A stretch of 64,000 bases of DNA from Alkalihalobacillus bogoriensis ATCC BAA-922 (GTDB taxonomy: Bacteria; Bacillota; Bacilli; Bacillales; Bacillaceae_F). Shown here one piece after another: positions 26,831 through 36,385 of this stretch (positions within the stretch are counted from its first letter, which is position 1; each line of letters opens with the position of its first letter). The notes under the pieces are model-generated. The model saw only the letters and a program-made list of their open reading frames with translations. It did not search any database and had not been told where the DNA came from. The DNA lies in assembly GCF_000621445.1 (NCBI RefSeq), contig NZ_KK211277.1:186001-250000 (forward strand), given 5' to 3'. The translations under genes were made by a program, and so were the position numbers.

Positions 26831-26856
26831 AAGTCCCATTCATAAGTATGGGACTT
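26831..26856 (-). promoter_or_regulatory. Hairpin between acpA and rnc
   Basis: AAGTCCCAT (26831-26839) pairs with ATGGGACTT (26848-26856) around an 8-base loop in the short acpA-rnc gap. No U run follows, so it is more likely an mRNA-stabilising or processing structure than a terminator; RNase III itself could be the processing enzyme. Confidence 0.5.
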
Positions 26857-26865
26857 GACGATGAA

Positions 26866-27099
26866 CTACTGCTGACCTTCTATGTAGCTTACTACATCTT
26901 GAACAGTAGAAATTTTCTCTGCATCTTCATCAGAAATTTCAAGGTCAAACTCATCCTCTAGTTCCATAACAAGCTCAACAACATCTAATGAGTCTGCTCC
27001 TAAATCATCTTTAAATGAAGCTTCAGGTTTCACCTCTGCTTCTTCCACACCAAGACGATCAACAATAATTTTTGTAATGCGTGCTAACGTATCTGCCAT
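26866..27099 (-). CDS. acpA: Acyl carrier protein
   Basis: ACP carries growing acyl chains on a phosphopantetheine arm during fatty-acid synthesis. The 77-residue acidic protein is all helical, with Ser37 in [11 protein letters not shown] as the attachment site. The ATG at 27097-27099 follows AGGAGGTG by nine bases, an excellent binding site consistent with very high expression; the frame extends four codons upstream without support. It lies between fabG and rnc. A separate promoter is possible in the gap after fabG. Confidence 0.98.
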   Translation of the reverse strand: MADTLARITKIIVDRLGVEEAEVKPEASFKDDLGADSLDVVELVMELEDEFDLEISDEDAEKISTVQDVVSYIEGQQ

Positions 27100-27160
27100 G
27101 TTTACGTTCACCTCCTCTCAAAGTAAACATGTTTTTACCCCTGTCTACATAGTTAATGAC

Positions 27161-27189
27161 ATTATAGGTGATTTCAAAGGAAAATTCTA
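27161..27189 (-). promoter_or_regulatory. Possible promoter of acpA
   Basis: A perfect TATAAT (27161-27166) on the minus strand lies between fabG and acpA, with a poor -35 TAGAAT (27184-27189) 17 bases upstream. Extra transcription of acpA would be sensible given the need for abundant ACP, but the -35 is weak. Confidence 0.35.
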
Positions 27190-27192
27190 CCC

Positions 27193-27939
27193 TTAAGGCA
27201 TAAACATCCCGCCATCAACATGAAGGGTCTGGCCTGTCATATATTCTGCTTCATCTGACGCTAAAAATCGGATCGCATGTGCGACATGTTCAGGTTTCCC
27301 AAGTGAAGAAAGTGGAATTTGCTGTAATAACCCTTCCTTTACATCCTCTGGAAGCTTATCCGTCATATCGGTTTCAATAAAACCAGGGGCTACGGCATTA
27401 ACTGTAATATTCCGATTTGCGAGTTCCCGAGCTAATGATTTCGTTAACCCAATGACTCCCGCTTTTGCTGCCACGTAATTTGCTTGTCCCGCATTACCTA
27501 ACACCCCAACAACTGAAGCGACATTAATTATTCGACCATAGCGCTGTTTCATCATTTGACGCATAACCGCTTTTGCACATAAAAATACACCTTTTAAATT
27601 CGTATCGATAACCGCATCCCAGTCTTCTTCTTTCATTCGCATGACTAACGTATCTCTCGTAATTCCTGCATTGTTTACAAGAATATCGACTGTACCAAAA
27701 GTAGATACCACTTCTTTTACCATTGTTTGCACTTCATCACTATTTGAAACATCCGCTTGAATGGCAATGGCTTCAACGCCAAGTTCTTTTATTTGGGCAA
27801 CGACTTGTTCTGCTTTTTCTTTACTTCCAGCATAATTGACACAAACATTCGCTCCTTGTTTCGCTAAATCGAGTGCGACTGCCTTCCCAATACCTCTTGA
27901 AGCTCCTGTAACGAGAGCTGTTTTTCCTTTTAATATCAT
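27193..27939 (-). CDS. fabG: 3-oxoacyl-[acyl-carrier-protein] reductase
   Basis: FabG reduces beta-ketoacyl-ACP with NADPH in each elongation cycle. The 248-residue short-chain dehydrogenase has the cofactor motif [16 protein letters not shown] near 11-26, [10 protein letters not shown], the catalytic Ser in [14 protein letters not shown], and YVAAKAG carrying the Tyr-x-x-x-Lys pair, with the C-terminal [21 protein letters not shown] precedes the ATG. It follows fabD by six bases. The identity within the SDR family is supported by the operon. Confidence 0.97.
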   Translation of the reverse strand: MILKGKTALVTGASRGIGKAVALDLAKQGANVCVNYAGSKEKAEQVVAQIKELGVEAIAIQADVSNSDEVQTMVKEVVSTFGTVDILVNNAGITRDTLVMRMKEEDWDAVIDTNLKGVFLCAKAVMRQMMKQRYGRIINVASVVGVLGNAGQANYVAAKAGVIGLTKSLARELANRNITVNAVAPGFIETDMTDKLPEDVKEGLLQQIPLSSLGKPEHVAHAIRFLASDEAEYMTGQTLHVDGGMFMP

Positions 27940-27945
27940 ATTTGG

Positions 27946-28884
27946 TCATCCTTTCATTGCTTCAAGCGCTTTTTGAAGACTCTCTTGGTTACTAATAGCA
28001 TGAACGTTAACTCGACGTTGCACTTTTTTGACGAGTCCAGATAAAACATTACCCGCTCCAATTTCAATAAATGTATCGACACCTTGCTCTAACATCGTTC
28101 GTACACTGTTTTCCCACTGCACAGGAGAATATACTTGCTCTACTAATTTTTCTCGAATATCGGCAGCAGAACGAACTTCTTGTGCCGTTACATTAGCAAT
28201 AACGGGGACACTTGCATCTTCAATGGCTATCGTCTCTAATACCTCTTTCAAGCGATTTGCAGCTGGTTTCATTAATGCTGAATGAAACGGCCCGCTGACA
28301 GATAGAGGGATAACCCTTTTTGCTCCAGCTTCCTTTGCCTTTTCTGATGCAAGTTCCACACCTTTAGCTGTTCCACTAATCACGATTTGTCCAGGGCAAT
28401 TTAAATTTGCAAGTTGTACAAGGTTACCTTCCGCTGTAACCTCTTCAGTTAGTACTGCGAGAGTTGCGCTTTCCATTCCTAAAACGGCCGCCATCGCCCC
28501 CTCACCAAACGGTACCGCCTCTTCCATAAATAATCCTCTTTGCCTTACCGTATAAACAGCATCTTCAAACTGCATTGCTCCAGCAGCAACAAGGGCACTA
28601 TACTCTCCTAAACTATGGCCAGCAACAAAATCAGGGGTGATTTCATATGACTTCATTAATTCTAACACCGCAACACTCATCGTTAATAAAGCGGGTTGTG
28701 TATGTTCTGTTCGTTTTAATGTTTCTTCTGGACCATTAAACATAATGTTAGATAATGAATAACCTAAACGAACATCGGCTTTTTCGAAGATTTGCTTTAT
28801 TTCTGCTTTTTCATTTTTAATATCTTGTCCCATTCCAACATACTGTGATCCTTGTCCCGGAAAGACAAATGCAATTTTCCCCAT
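27946..28884 (-). CDS. fabD: Malonyl-CoA:ACP transacylase
   Basis: FabD transfers malonyl groups from CoA to ACP, feeding the fatty-acid synthase. The 312-residue protein starts KIAFVFPGQGSQYVGMG and has the active-site serine in AGHSLGEYSALVAAG near residue 93, Arg/Gln and His residues in LSVSGPFHSALMKPA and the C-terminal IEIGAGNVLSGLVKK. Its ATG shares one base with the plsX stop codon, so the two are translationally coupled; fabG follows after six bases. Confidence 0.97.
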   Translation of the reverse strand: MGKIAFVFPGQGSQYVGMGQDIKNEKAEIKQIFEKADVRLGYSLSNIMFNGPEETLKRTEHTQPALLTMSVAVLELMKSYEITPDFVAGHSLGEYSALVAAGAMQFEDAVYTVRQRGLFMEEAVPFGEGAMAAVLGMESATLAVLTEEVTAEGNLVQLANLNCPGQIVISGTAKGVELASEKAKEAGAKRVIPLSVSGPFHSALMKPAANRLKEVLETIAIEDASVPVIANVTAQEVRSAADIREKLVEQVYSPVQWENSVRTMLEQGVDTFIEIGAGNVLSGLVKKVQRRVNVHAISNQESLQKALEAMKG

Positions 28885-29894
28885 TATAATTCTCCTTTAC
28901 TTCTTTGTTGCTCATACTTCACGAGCTCTGACTGTATTGTTGTGACAACATGCTCCTCTACCATGTCTTTTGCCTGAACAATCGTTTCGTAAAACGCCGT
29001 TGAATCAGAAGAACCATGCGACTTAATGACCGGTGCTTTTAATCCAAATAACGCTGCTCCACCATATTCAGAATAATCCATCTTTGCTTTCACACGAAGG
29101 AAACTAGATTTTAACAACCCCGCAACGAGTTTGCTAAATAATGAGCTCATTAGTTCAGTTTTGATGAGCGAAAATAGAGAACGTCCCGCACCTTCAGTTG
29201 ACTTCAACACTAAGTTTCCAGAAAAACCATCACAAACGATGACATCGCCAACACCTGTTAATAAATCCCTTGCTTCTACATTTCCAATAAAATGAAAGTT
29301 TCCTTCTTGTAAGAGAGGAAATGCTTGTTTTGTTAGTTCATTTCCTTTGCCCTCTTCAGTTCCTACATTTAACAACCCTACTCGAGGTGTTTTGCGTTTT
29401 TTTACCATTTGCATATAAATATGACCCATGACCGCATATTGAAATAAATGCTCGGACTTTGCATCCATATTTGCCCCTACATCAAGAAGCAAAAATCCTT
29501 TACCATCTAACGTTGGGAGCATCGGAGCTAATGCTGGTCGGTCAATGCCTTTAATTCGACCAACATGTAAAAGTCCTGCCGTCATAAGTGCCCCAGTATT
29601 TCCAGCTGATATAACAGCATCAGCACGTCCTTCTTTCACTTCTTTAATCGCAAGCACCATTGATGAGTCTTTTTTCCTTCTTACAGCAGTTGTTGGCGTA
29701 TCTGTATCTTCTATTTTTTCCGTTGTATGTATGACAGAGATTCTTGTGTCATCTGATATATATTGGCGAATATCCGCTTCATTTCCGACTATCGTAATTT
29801 CAAGATTTGGAAACTGTTTTATCGCTCTCATCGCTGCTTCTACTGGTGCTTTTGGTGCTTTATCGCCACCCATACCATCCATCGCAATACGCAT
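28884..29894 (-). CDS. plsX: Phosphate acyltransferase PlsX
   Basis: PlsX converts acyl-ACP to acyl-phosphate for PlsY, the first committed step of phospholipid synthesis in Gram-positive bacteria. The 336-residue protein begins [20 protein letters not shown] and shows [55 protein letters not shown] and [15 protein letters not shown]. It follows fapR in the operon and precedes fabD with a one-base overlap. The gap to fapR contains no terminator. Confidence 0.97.
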   Translation of the reverse strand: MRIAMDGMGGDKAPKAPVEAAMRAIKQFPNLEITIVGNEADIRQYISDDTRISVIHTTEKIEDTDTPTTAVRRKKDSSMVLAIKEVKEGRADAVISAGNTGALMTAGLLHVGRIKGIDRPALAPMLPTLDGKGFLLLDVGANMDAKSEHLFQYAVMGHIYMQMVKKRKTPRVGLLNVGTEEGKGNELTKQAFPLLQEGNFHFIGNVEARDLLTGVGDVIVCDGFSGNLVLKSTEGAGRSLFSLIKTELMSSLFSKLVAGLLKSSFLRVKAKMDYSEYGGAALFGLKAPVIKSHGSSDSTAFYETIVQAKDMVEEHVVTTIQSELVKYEQQRSKGEL

Positions 29895-29972
29895 GTTCGT
29901 TCACTCAACTCCTACTTTAGAAAAATTAAATAGATTTCATTGAAATCCTGCAAAAAAGTTCCGACAAAACCT

Positions 29973-30527
29973 TTACTTCTTCGAACGAAACATGACGAAC
30001 TCTCCAGAAAAAACAGGTTCGTTTTCAACAAAGCTGTGCACATCTACTACTGTTCTGTCTTTATCTAGCTTCACTACTTTTGCTTTGGCAATAACTCGTT
30101 CATTTACACTCACTTGACGCGTGAATCGGATTGTTGCTTTTGCAGTTAAAGCAAGCTCATCATTAATAATCGCTACTGCTAAAGAGTTTGCTTGCGCAAA
30201 TAAATGATGACCTCTAGCAATTTTATTTCGAGAAAAAACATGTTCTTCTTTTATATCCAATATTGAAATAGCACTTTTATCAAGTTCAAGGTCGATAATT
30301 TCACCAATAACCTCTTCGATCGGCAAAGCTTTTACATCATCTAATTGTTTTTGAGCAACACCCTTTATTCTCTCTCGCAGTTCCGGAATAGACAATTCCA
30401 TACGATCTAAACGAATCGTTTGTACACTTACAGAAAATTCTTTTGCGAGCGTTTCATCTGTAATAAACGGATTTTTCTCAATCGTTTCTTGTAAAAGCCT
30501 TTGGCGGTCCTTTTTCGTTCGTTTCAT
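29973..30527 (-). CDS. fapR: Malonyl-CoA-responsive lipid repressor FapR
   Basis: FapR represses fatty-acid and phospholipid genes and is released from DNA by malonyl-CoA. The 184-residue protein has an N-terminal DeoR-like helix-turn-helix ([35 protein letters not shown], about 5-45) and a hotdog-fold effector domain (about 60-184) with [27 protein letters not shown]. The ATG at 30525-30527 follows GGTGGTGG; five upstream codons lack support. It is the first gene of fapR-plsX-fabD-fabG-acpA, and its own operator sits at the promoter start site, so it should be autoregulated. Confidence 0.96.
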   Translation of the reverse strand: MKRTKKDRQRLLQETIEKNPFITDETLAKEFSVSVQTIRLDRMELSIPELRERIKGVAQKQLDDVKALPIEEVIGEIIDLELDKSAISILDIKEEHVFSRNKIARGHHLFAQANSLAVAIINDELALTAKATIRFTRQVSVNERVIAKAKVVKLDKDRTVVDVHSFVENEPVFSGEFVMFRSKK

Positions 30528-30545
30528 TATATTTACCACCACCCG

Positions 30546-30565
30546 TTAATATGACTAGGTACTAA
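30546..30565 (-). promoter_or_regulatory. FapR operator
   Basis: On the minus strand TTAGTACCTAGTCATATTAA matches the FapR consensus (TTAGTACCTAGTCTTAA type) well. It begins four bases downstream of the -10 box and so covers the transcription start of fapR. Sequence and position agree with known FapR autoregulation. Confidence 0.88.
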
Positions 30566-30569
30566 GAGT

Positions 30570-30598
30570 AGTATATATGTCATTTTTTTAGATTTCAA
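30570..30598 (-). promoter_or_regulatory. Promoter of the fapR operon
   Basis: TTGAAA (30593-30598), 17 bases, TATACT (30570-30575) on the minus strand, in the short space between the recG stop and the FapR operator. Confidence 0.8.
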
Positions 30599-30602
30599 TA
30601 GA

Positions 30603-32645
30603 TTAATCAAGTTTTTGTCCATCAAAAACGCCTTCTTGCTTTAAATACTGGCGAATCCGTTGCCATGACTCACTTTCCCAGAATTCATGATTTTGTACTA
30701 ATTCGGCTGCATCTTGCCGTGCAACTTCCAATGTTCGGTAATCATGAACAACATCTCCAAGTTTGAAGTGAGGAAGTCCGCTTTGTTTTTGTCCAAAAAA
30801 ATCGCCTGGCCCTCGTAGTTCCAAGTCCTTTTCTGAAAGAACAAATCCATCATTTGTTTCTGTCATGATTTTCATTCTTTCTTTTCCGACTTCCGATTTT
30901 GGATCAGCTAATAGAATACAGTAAGACTGATGGCTCCCACGTCCAACACGTCCTCGTAATTGGTGAAGTTGAGATAAACCAAATCGTTCTGCATCATATA
31001 TCACCATAATCGAAGCATTCGGAACATTAACCCCTACTTCAACGACTGTCGTTGAGACGAGAATTTGAAGTTTATTTTCGCTAAATTCATTCATTACTTT
31101 TTCTTTTTCGGCTGAAGAAAGCCTGCCATGCATAAGCCCAACTTGATATTTCTCATAATATGATGCAAGCATTGAATGGACATCAATCGCATTTTGAACA
31201 TCTAGTTTCTCTGATTCTTCAATAAGTGGACAAATAACATAAGCTTGTCTTCCTTTTTCTATTTCTTTTTCAATAAAACCGAGCACTCGGTCAAACTGCA
31301 CATGCTTTGCCCAATACGTCTCGATTTTTTTCCGCCCAGCCGGGAGCTCGTCTATGATCGACACATCCATGTCACCAAACACCGAAATCGCAAGCGTTCT
31401 CGGAATCGGTGTTGCTGTCATAAACAAGACGTCTGGATTTTCGCCTTTATCTCGTAGTACTCGCCTTTGTTCAACCCCAAATCTATGTTGTTCATCCGTG
31501 ATGACAAGCCCTAACCGATGAAATTCAACATCTTGTTGTATAAGAGCATGTGTCCCTACAATAATATGAACTTCACCATTTGCAATTTGTTCGACTCTTT
31601 CACGACGTTTTTTGCCCTTAACCGAACTTGTTAATAATGTCACTTGAATTCCATAAGATTGGAAAAGTTGTTGTAAAGATTCAAAATGTTGTTCCGCTAA
31701 TATTTCTGTCGGAACCATTAGAGCGGATTGGAAACCTGCAGTAAATGCCGCAAACATGGCGCATGCGGCAACAACTGTTTTCCCCGATCCGACATCACCT
31801 TGCAAAAGTCGGTTCATCCGGTATGGATTTATCATGTCTGTTATAATCTCATTTATAACTCGTTGCTGTGCTTTAGTTAATGAAAACGGAAGCTGTTGTT
31901 TAAACTCGTTTAGTTTCTCCTGTTCAACCACATAGGCTACACCTTTTGATTGTTCACGGGAAAGTTTACGAAAAGACTGCATTTTTAGCTGAAATAATAA
32001 AAATTCCTCATATACCATTCTTCGACGTGCATGTTTCACACTATTCGCATTTTGAGGATAATGTAGCCGAATAATCGCTTCTTTTCGTTCAAGAAGCTTG
32101 TACTTTTCTAGCATATCACTAGGAAGAATTTCAGGAATATCGTCTGCAAATTGTTTAATTGCCTCATATATCATTTTCCGAAGAAATTTCACCGTTATTT
32201 TTCCACTAACAGAATAGACAGGTGAAAGTTCATTACGGTCGTGGATTCCGATTTTATACTCTTGAACGGTTATCATGAGGCGGTGCTGGTCCCATTTGCC
32301 CGTCAATGTGATTTGTTCCCCTAATTTCAACTGTTTCTTCGCATATGAACGATTAAAGATAACAGCAGTCACAAGGACAGACCCAATTAATACACGAACA
32401 GTAATTCTTGATTTTCCTTTTCCAAAAAAACGAGCAACGGGTTCACTATGAATAACACCTGCTACAGTAACTCTCTCATCATGTTGAACGTCATGAAGGT
32501 CCTTTAAAGAATAGTCCTCATAACGGTACGGAAAATATTCAATTAACTGTTCCACTGTAGTAATTCCCAAACTCGAAAGCTGTTCAGCCGTTTCATCCCC
32601 GATTCCTTTTATCTCCCTAACGTCAACATTTGCATACCCAATCAT
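30603..32645 (-). CDS. recG: ATP-dependent DNA helicase RecG
   Basis: RecG remodels stalled replication forks and branch-migrates Holliday junctions. The 680-residue protein has the N-terminal wedge/OB region (VDVREIKGIGDETAEQLSSLG, then RVTVAGVIHSEPVARF) and two RecA-like helicase domains with LLQGDVGSGKTVVAACAMF (Walker A), ITDEQHRFGVEQR (DEQH box), MTATPIPRTLAISVFG, and motif VI QLRGRVGRGSHQSYC. It overlaps the sdaAA stop by four bases (ATGA). The fapR promoter follows its stop. The call is secure. Confidence 0.97.
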   Translation of the reverse strand: MIGYANVDVREIKGIGDETAEQLSSLGITTVEQLIEYFPYRYEDYSLKDLHDVQHDERVTVAGVIHSEPVARFFGKGKSRITVRVLIGSVLVTAVIFNRSYAKKQLKLGEQITLTGKWDQHRLMITVQEYKIGIHDRNELSPVYSVSGKITVKFLRKMIYEAIKQFADDIPEILPSDMLEKYKLLERKEAIIRLHYPQNANSVKHARRRMVYEEFLLFQLKMQSFRKLSREQSKGVAYVVEQEKLNEFKQQLPFSLTKAQQRVINEIITDMINPYRMNRLLQGDVGSGKTVVAACAMFAAFTAGFQSALMVPTEILAEQHFESLQQLFQSYGIQVTLLTSSVKGKKRRERVEQIANGEVHIIVGTHALIQQDVEFHRLGLVITDEQHRFGVEQRRVLRDKGENPDVLFMTATPIPRTLAISVFGDMDVSIIDELPAGRKKIETYWAKHVQFDRVLGFIEKEIEKGRQAYVICPLIEESEKLDVQNAIDVHSMLASYYEKYQVGLMHGRLSSAEKEKVMNEFSENKLQILVSTTVVEVGVNVPNASIMVIYDAERFGLSQLHQLRGRVGRGSHQSYCILLADPKSEVGKERMKIMTETNDGFVLSEKDLELRGPGDFFGQKQSGLPHFKLGDVVHDYRTLEVARQDAAELVQNHEFWESESWQRIRQYLKQEGVFDGQKLD

Positions 32646-33529
32646 TTTTTATCTAGCGGTATTCCAAAAATCTTCACTTCTAATGCTCTTCCTGTTGGTG
32701 TTGCCGCTAATCCTCCTTGAGCTGTTTCTCTTAATGCCACTGGCATCGTCTCCCCAATTTTATACATCGCATCAATGACTTCATCACATGGAATTCGACT
32801 TGTAATTCCAGCTAGTGCCATATCTGCCGCAGTCATTGCAATTGCTGCTCCCATTGCGTTCCGTTTCACACAGGGTACTTCAACTAATCCTGCTACAGGG
32901 TCACAAACGAGCCCTAGCATATTTTTCAATGCGATCGCCATCGCCTCTGCACTTTGGGCTGGTGTCCCTCCAGCAAGCTCTACAATGGCTGCTGCTGCCA
33001 TTCCTGATGCTGACCCTACTTCAGCTTGACAGCCCCCTGCAGCGCCTGAAATCGAAGCATTATTCGCGACGACAAATCCAAAGGCACCGGCCGCAAACAA
33101 ATAATGTACCATCTGTTCTTTCGTCGGCTTTAATTTATTTTTCAGTCCGAAAAGAGTTCCAGGTACAACACCAGCAGAGCCTGCTGTTGGTGTTGCACAG
33201 ATTGTTCCCATAGCAGCATTCACTTCATTTGTTGCAACAGCCTTGCTTACTGCATCTAATAATGTTGTACCCGTTAATGTATTCCCTTTTTCAATATATT
33301 GCTGAAGTAATACCGCGTCTCCACCGGTTAAACCCGAGACAGATTTTATATTTTCAGTAATTCCCCGTTGTACCGCTTGCTCCATTACATCTAAGTTTTT
33401 TTCCATTTGCGACATGATGTCTTCTCGGGATCGCCCTGTTACTTCCATTTCTTGAAGAATCATGACATCTGAAATTTTGATATGTTTTGACTCCGCTAAT
33501 TCCACTAGTTCTGCTACATTTCGAAACAA
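32642..33529 (-). CDS. sdaAA: L-serine dehydratase, iron-sulfur alpha subunit
   Basis: With SdaAB this [4Fe-4S] enzyme deaminates L-serine to pyruvate. The 295-residue subunit has the Cys residues expected for the cluster (ICATPTAGSAGVVPG, SGAAGGCQAEVGSASG, LVCDPVAGLVEVPCVKRN). The start is a TTG at 33527-33529, seven bases after AAGGAGG, giving the N-terminus MFRNVAELVELAE. It follows sdaAB by 14 bases and overlaps recG by four, so translation of sdaAB-sdaAA-recG is tightly linked, although function in serine catabolism and DNA repair is unrelated. Confidence 0.96.
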   Translation of the reverse strand: MFRNVAELVELAESKHIKISDVMILQEMEVTGRSREDIMSQMEKNLDVMEQAVQRGITENIKSVSGLTGGDAVLLQQYIEKGNTLTGTTLLDAVSKAVATNEVNAAMGTICATPTAGSAGVVPGTLFGLKNKLKPTKEQMVHYLFAAGAFGFVVANNASISGAAGGCQAEVGSASGMAAAAIVELAGGTPAQSAEAMAIALKNMLGLVCDPVAGLVEVPCVKRNAMGAAIAMTAADMALAGITSRIPCDEVIDAMYKIGETMPVALRETAQGGLAATPTGRALEVKIFGIPLDKK

Positions 33530-33543
33530 GGTAAGCCCTCCTT

Positions 33544-34206
33544 TTAATCGTGAATTTTCGTTACTTTATTCACATTCGGTAACGATTCCAATTGCTGTAA
33601 TAATTCAAACTCTACATTCTGGTCTACTTCAATTACCATTAATGCTTCTTGCCCTTTTTCTTTTCGAGAAACTTCCATATGACCAATATTAATTTCATGT
33701 TTAGCAACGATATTTGATACATTCGCTATTACGCCAAATGTATCATCATGAACAACCAATATCGCAGGGTGGTTTCCTGATAACTTTAACTCAAACCCAT
33801 TTAATTCAATAATCTCAATTTTTCCTCCACCGATTGAAATCCCTATTAGTTCGAGCTCATTTTCCTCATCACCAAGAACAACTTTTGCCGTGTTCGGATG
33901 ATCAGTAATCGCTTCTTCCTCAAAAATTTTTATCATGATTCCTTTTTCTTCTGCTATCTTAAATGAACTTGTAATTCGAGGATCATCTGTATCAAAATCT
34001 AATATTCCACCAACTAACGCAACATCAGTTCCATGTCCTTTATATGTTTTTGCAAAAGAACCATAAAAGGAGATATTCACCCATGTTGGTTGTTTTTGAA
34101 ATAATGTCCTTGCCACACGCCCAATTCTTGCTGCGCCAGCTGTATGTGAGCTAGAAGGACCAATCATCACCGGACCAATAATATCAAATACTGTTCTATA
34201 TTTCAT
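33544..34206 (-). CDS. sdaAB: L-serine dehydratase, iron-sulfur beta subunit
   Basis: The beta subunit of the iron-sulfur serine dehydratase. The 220-residue protein opens MKYRTVFDIIGPVMIGPSS and SHTAGAARIGRVARTL, followed by SFYGSFAKTYKGHGTDVALVGG and a C-terminal ACT domain (about 150-220, ILVVHDDTFGVIANVSNIVAK). GGAGGG precedes the ATG at 34204-34206; the frame is open 19 codons further but that is not conserved. It lies downstream of the fakA terminator, so it starts the sdaAB-sdaAA-recG unit, although no promoter could be defined with confidence. Confidence 0.96.
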   Translation of the reverse strand: MKYRTVFDIIGPVMIGPSSSHTAGAARIGRVARTLFQKQPTWVNISFYGSFAKTYKGHGTDVALVGGILDFDTDDPRITSSFKIAEEKGIMIKIFEEEAITDHPNTAKVVLGDEENELELIGISIGGGKIEIIELNGFELKLSGNHPAILVVHDDTFGVIANVSNIVAKHEINIGHMEVSRKEKGQEALMVIEVDQNVEFELLQQLESLPNVNKVTKIHD

Positions 34207-34292
34207 CCACTTTACCCTCCGTTCTTGTTTTAAAACACTGTTTGGGCATACTCTCGTTTGCAAAGCAATCTTTTTTTGAAATTAGCTTTTCG

Positions 34293-34327
34293 AAAAAATA
34301 TTCCTACCCAAGTAGGTAGGAATATTT
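34293..34327 (-). terminator. Terminator after fakA
   Basis: AAATATTCCTACC (34296-34308) pairs with GGTAGGAATATTT (34315-34327) around a 6-base loop, with TTTTTT following on the minus strand. It starts six bases after the fakA stop. Confidence 0.9.
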
Positions 34328-34333
34328 GTCTCT

Positions 34334-36001
34334 TTATTCTATCGCCAATATATAAGAATATAGCGGTTGCTTTCCTTCATGGATCTCAACTTCTATGTCT
34401 TCGGAAACGGTTTGAATATATTTTGCAAGTTCATTTGCACTTTGTTCTGTGGCTCCTTCTCCCCAAATTAAAGTGAGAAGCTCCGTATCTTCATTTACCA
34501 TTTGGTCAACTAGCTGTTTCGCTACTTCATTCATAGAAGGTCCAGAACTAACAATTTTCTTTTCGGCAATTCCCATAAAGTCATCTTTTTTAATTTCAAC
34601 ACCATCAAGGTTTGTGTCTCGGACTGCAAATGTCACTAACCCTGTTTGTACTTCTCCCATAGCTTCTTTCATCGCGTTCGCATTATCTTCAGCATTTCCA
34701 GTTGGGTTAAATGTTAATAGCGCAGATAACCCTTGTGGAACAGATTTAGAAGGAATCACAATCACTTGTTGATCAGCTACTTTTGCTGCTTGCTCTGCTG
34801 CCATAATAATATTTCCATTATTCGGAAGAACAAAAACGGTATCTGCATGAACATCATGGATTGCTTTGACAATATCTTCTGTGCTCGGGTTCATTGTTTG
34901 TCCGCCGGCGATAACAACATCGGCTCCAATTCCCTTAAATAAAGAAGCAATTCCTTCACCCATGGAAACGGTAACAATGCCAAACAGTTTATTTTCCTTC
35001 GGTTTTTCTTCCGTTTCATACACTGCTTTTGTCACATCTAAAAGATTAGTATGCTGTTCTCTCATGTTGTCCACTTTTACGTTAATAAAGCTTCCATACC
35101 GCTGTGCTTTTGATAATACTTCCCCTGGGGTTTCAGCATGGATATGTATTTTTAAAAGTTCTTCATCTGATACAACGAGCAATGAATCTCCTATTTCGCT
35201 TAACTCATGGCGAAATTTCGATTCGTTGTATGGATGGAGTTTCAATTTTTCTTCTTCAAACTTCACCATGACTTCGGTACAATATCCAAATTCAATATCT
35301 TCAGTAGAAAGTTGACTTTGAACATTGTGATGCTCCATTTTTACTAAATCTTCCATTGAAGGTTCATCTTCTGCACCATCAGACACTTTTTCCCCTTTTA
35401 AAATGGCAAGAAATCCTTCGTAAATATAAAGCAATCCTTGTCCACCAGAATCAACTACCCCTACTTCCTTTAAGACCGGTAATAAATCTGGTGTTCTTTT
35501 TAAAGAAGCTCTTCCTTCTTTCACAACTGCTTCCATAACAGCTGTTGCATCATCCTGCTTTACCGCCATTGCTTTTTTCGCACTATCTTTCGCAACCGTT
35601 AAGATTGTCCCTTCTACAGGCTTCATAACAGCTTTATAAGCTGTAGTTACCCCTAGGTCAAATGCTTTAGCTAAATCTTTTCCAGTAATGTCTTGTCTCC
35701 CTTCAAGTGCTTTAGAAAATCCGCGGAACAACTGTGACAAAATGACACCTGAATTTCCTCTTGCCCCCATCAATAATCCTTTTGAAAAAGCGGTTGCGAC
35801 AGATGTTGCCTTATCTTTAGACGCTGTTTTTACTTCTTTCACACCAGATGTAATCGATAAGTTCATATTTGTACCTGTATCTCCATCTGGAACTGGAAAC
35901 ACATTCAAAGAGTCTACTTTTTTTGCGTGTTTTGATAAATTGGCTGCACCTTCAATAAACATATGCGCCAATAACTGACCATTAATAACCTTACTTGACA
36001 C
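34334..36001 (-). CDS. fakA: Fatty-acid kinase subunit FakA / DhaL-DAK2 domain protein YloV
   Basis: FakA phosphorylates exogenous fatty acids held by a FakB (DegV-type) carrier, making acyl-phosphate for PlsX/PlsY. The 555-residue protein has the N-terminal DhaL ATP-binding domain (about 1-200) with the Mg-binding Asp cluster in FPVPDGDTGTNMNL, MGARGNSGVILSQLFRG and VDSGGQGLLYIYEG, then the middle and C-terminal FakA domains with HAETPGEVLSKAQRYG and VLPNNGNIIMAAEQAA. The start is GTG at 35999-36001, seven bases after AGGAGG. It follows the Asp23-type gene yloU by 21 bases and ends at a strong terminator. Confidence 0.94.
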   Translation of the reverse strand: MSSKVINGQLLAHMFIEGAANLSKHAKKVDSLNVFPVPDGDTGTNMNLSITSGVKEVKTASKDKATSVATAFSKGLLMGARGNSGVILSQLFRGFSKALEGRQDITGKDLAKAFDLGVTTAYKAVMKPVEGTILTVAKDSAKKAMAVKQDDATAVMEAVVKEGRASLKRTPDLLPVLKEVGVVDSGGQGLLYIYEGFLAILKGEKVSDGAEDEPSMEDLVKMEHHNVQSQLSTEDIEFGYCTEVMVKFEEEKLKLHPYNESKFRHELSEIGDSLLVVSDEELLKIHIHAETPGEVLSKAQRYGSFINVKVDNMREQHTNLLDVTKAVYETEEKPKENKLFGIVTVSMGEGIASLFKGIGADVVIAGGQTMNPSTEDIVKAIHDVHADTVFVLPNNGNIIMAAEQAAKVADQQVIVIPSKSVPQGLSALLTFNPTGNAEDNANAMKEAMGEVQTGLVTFAVRDTNLDGVEIKKDDFMGIAEKKIVSSGPSMNEVAKQLVDQMVNEDTELLTLIWGEGATEQSANELAKYIQTVSEDIEVEIHEGKQPLYSYILAIE

Positions 36002-36022
36002 TTGACTTCCTCCTAACTCGGA

Positions 36023-36385
36023 TTAAGGGTTAGTAACCCGAACCCCTTGAACAAAGATGTTAACTGAATCAACAGTCAAACCTAACATTTTTTCTAACTG
36101 GTATTTTACCTTCGTTTGCACATTATGAGCGACTTCTGAAATTTTCGTACCGTAACTTACAATAATGTACATATCAATATGTACTTCATTTTCTTCTTCT
36201 CGAATGACAACGCCACGTTGGAAATTTTCTTTACCTAATAATTCGGTTATTCCATCTTTGATTTGTTTTTGTGAAGCCATACCAACAATGCCATAGCAAT
36301 CAACAGCAGCTCCACCAGCAATCGTTCCTACTACTTCCTTTGAAACTTCAATAACACCCATTTGCGTTTTTAATTCAATTGACAT
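36023..36385 (-). CDS. yloU: Asp23/Gls24 family protein YloU
   Basis: YloU is an alkaline-shock (Asp23) family protein of unclear function that often precedes fakA. The 120-residue product shows MGVIEVSKEVVGTIAGGAA, DCYGIVGMASQ, HIDMYIIVSYGTKISEVA and VDSVNIFVQGVR, the usual family pattern, with no signal peptide or membrane segment. The ATG is preceded by AAGGGGG. It is divergent from rpmB across about 270 bases. Its role may be at the cell envelope, as for other family members; this is inferred. Confidence 0.93.
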   Translation of the reverse strand: MSIELKTQMGVIEVSKEVVGTIAGGAAVDCYGIVGMASQKQIKDGITELLGKENFQRGVVIREEENEVHIDMYIIVSYGTKISEVAHNVQTKVKYQLEKMLGLTVDSVNIFVQGVRVTNP

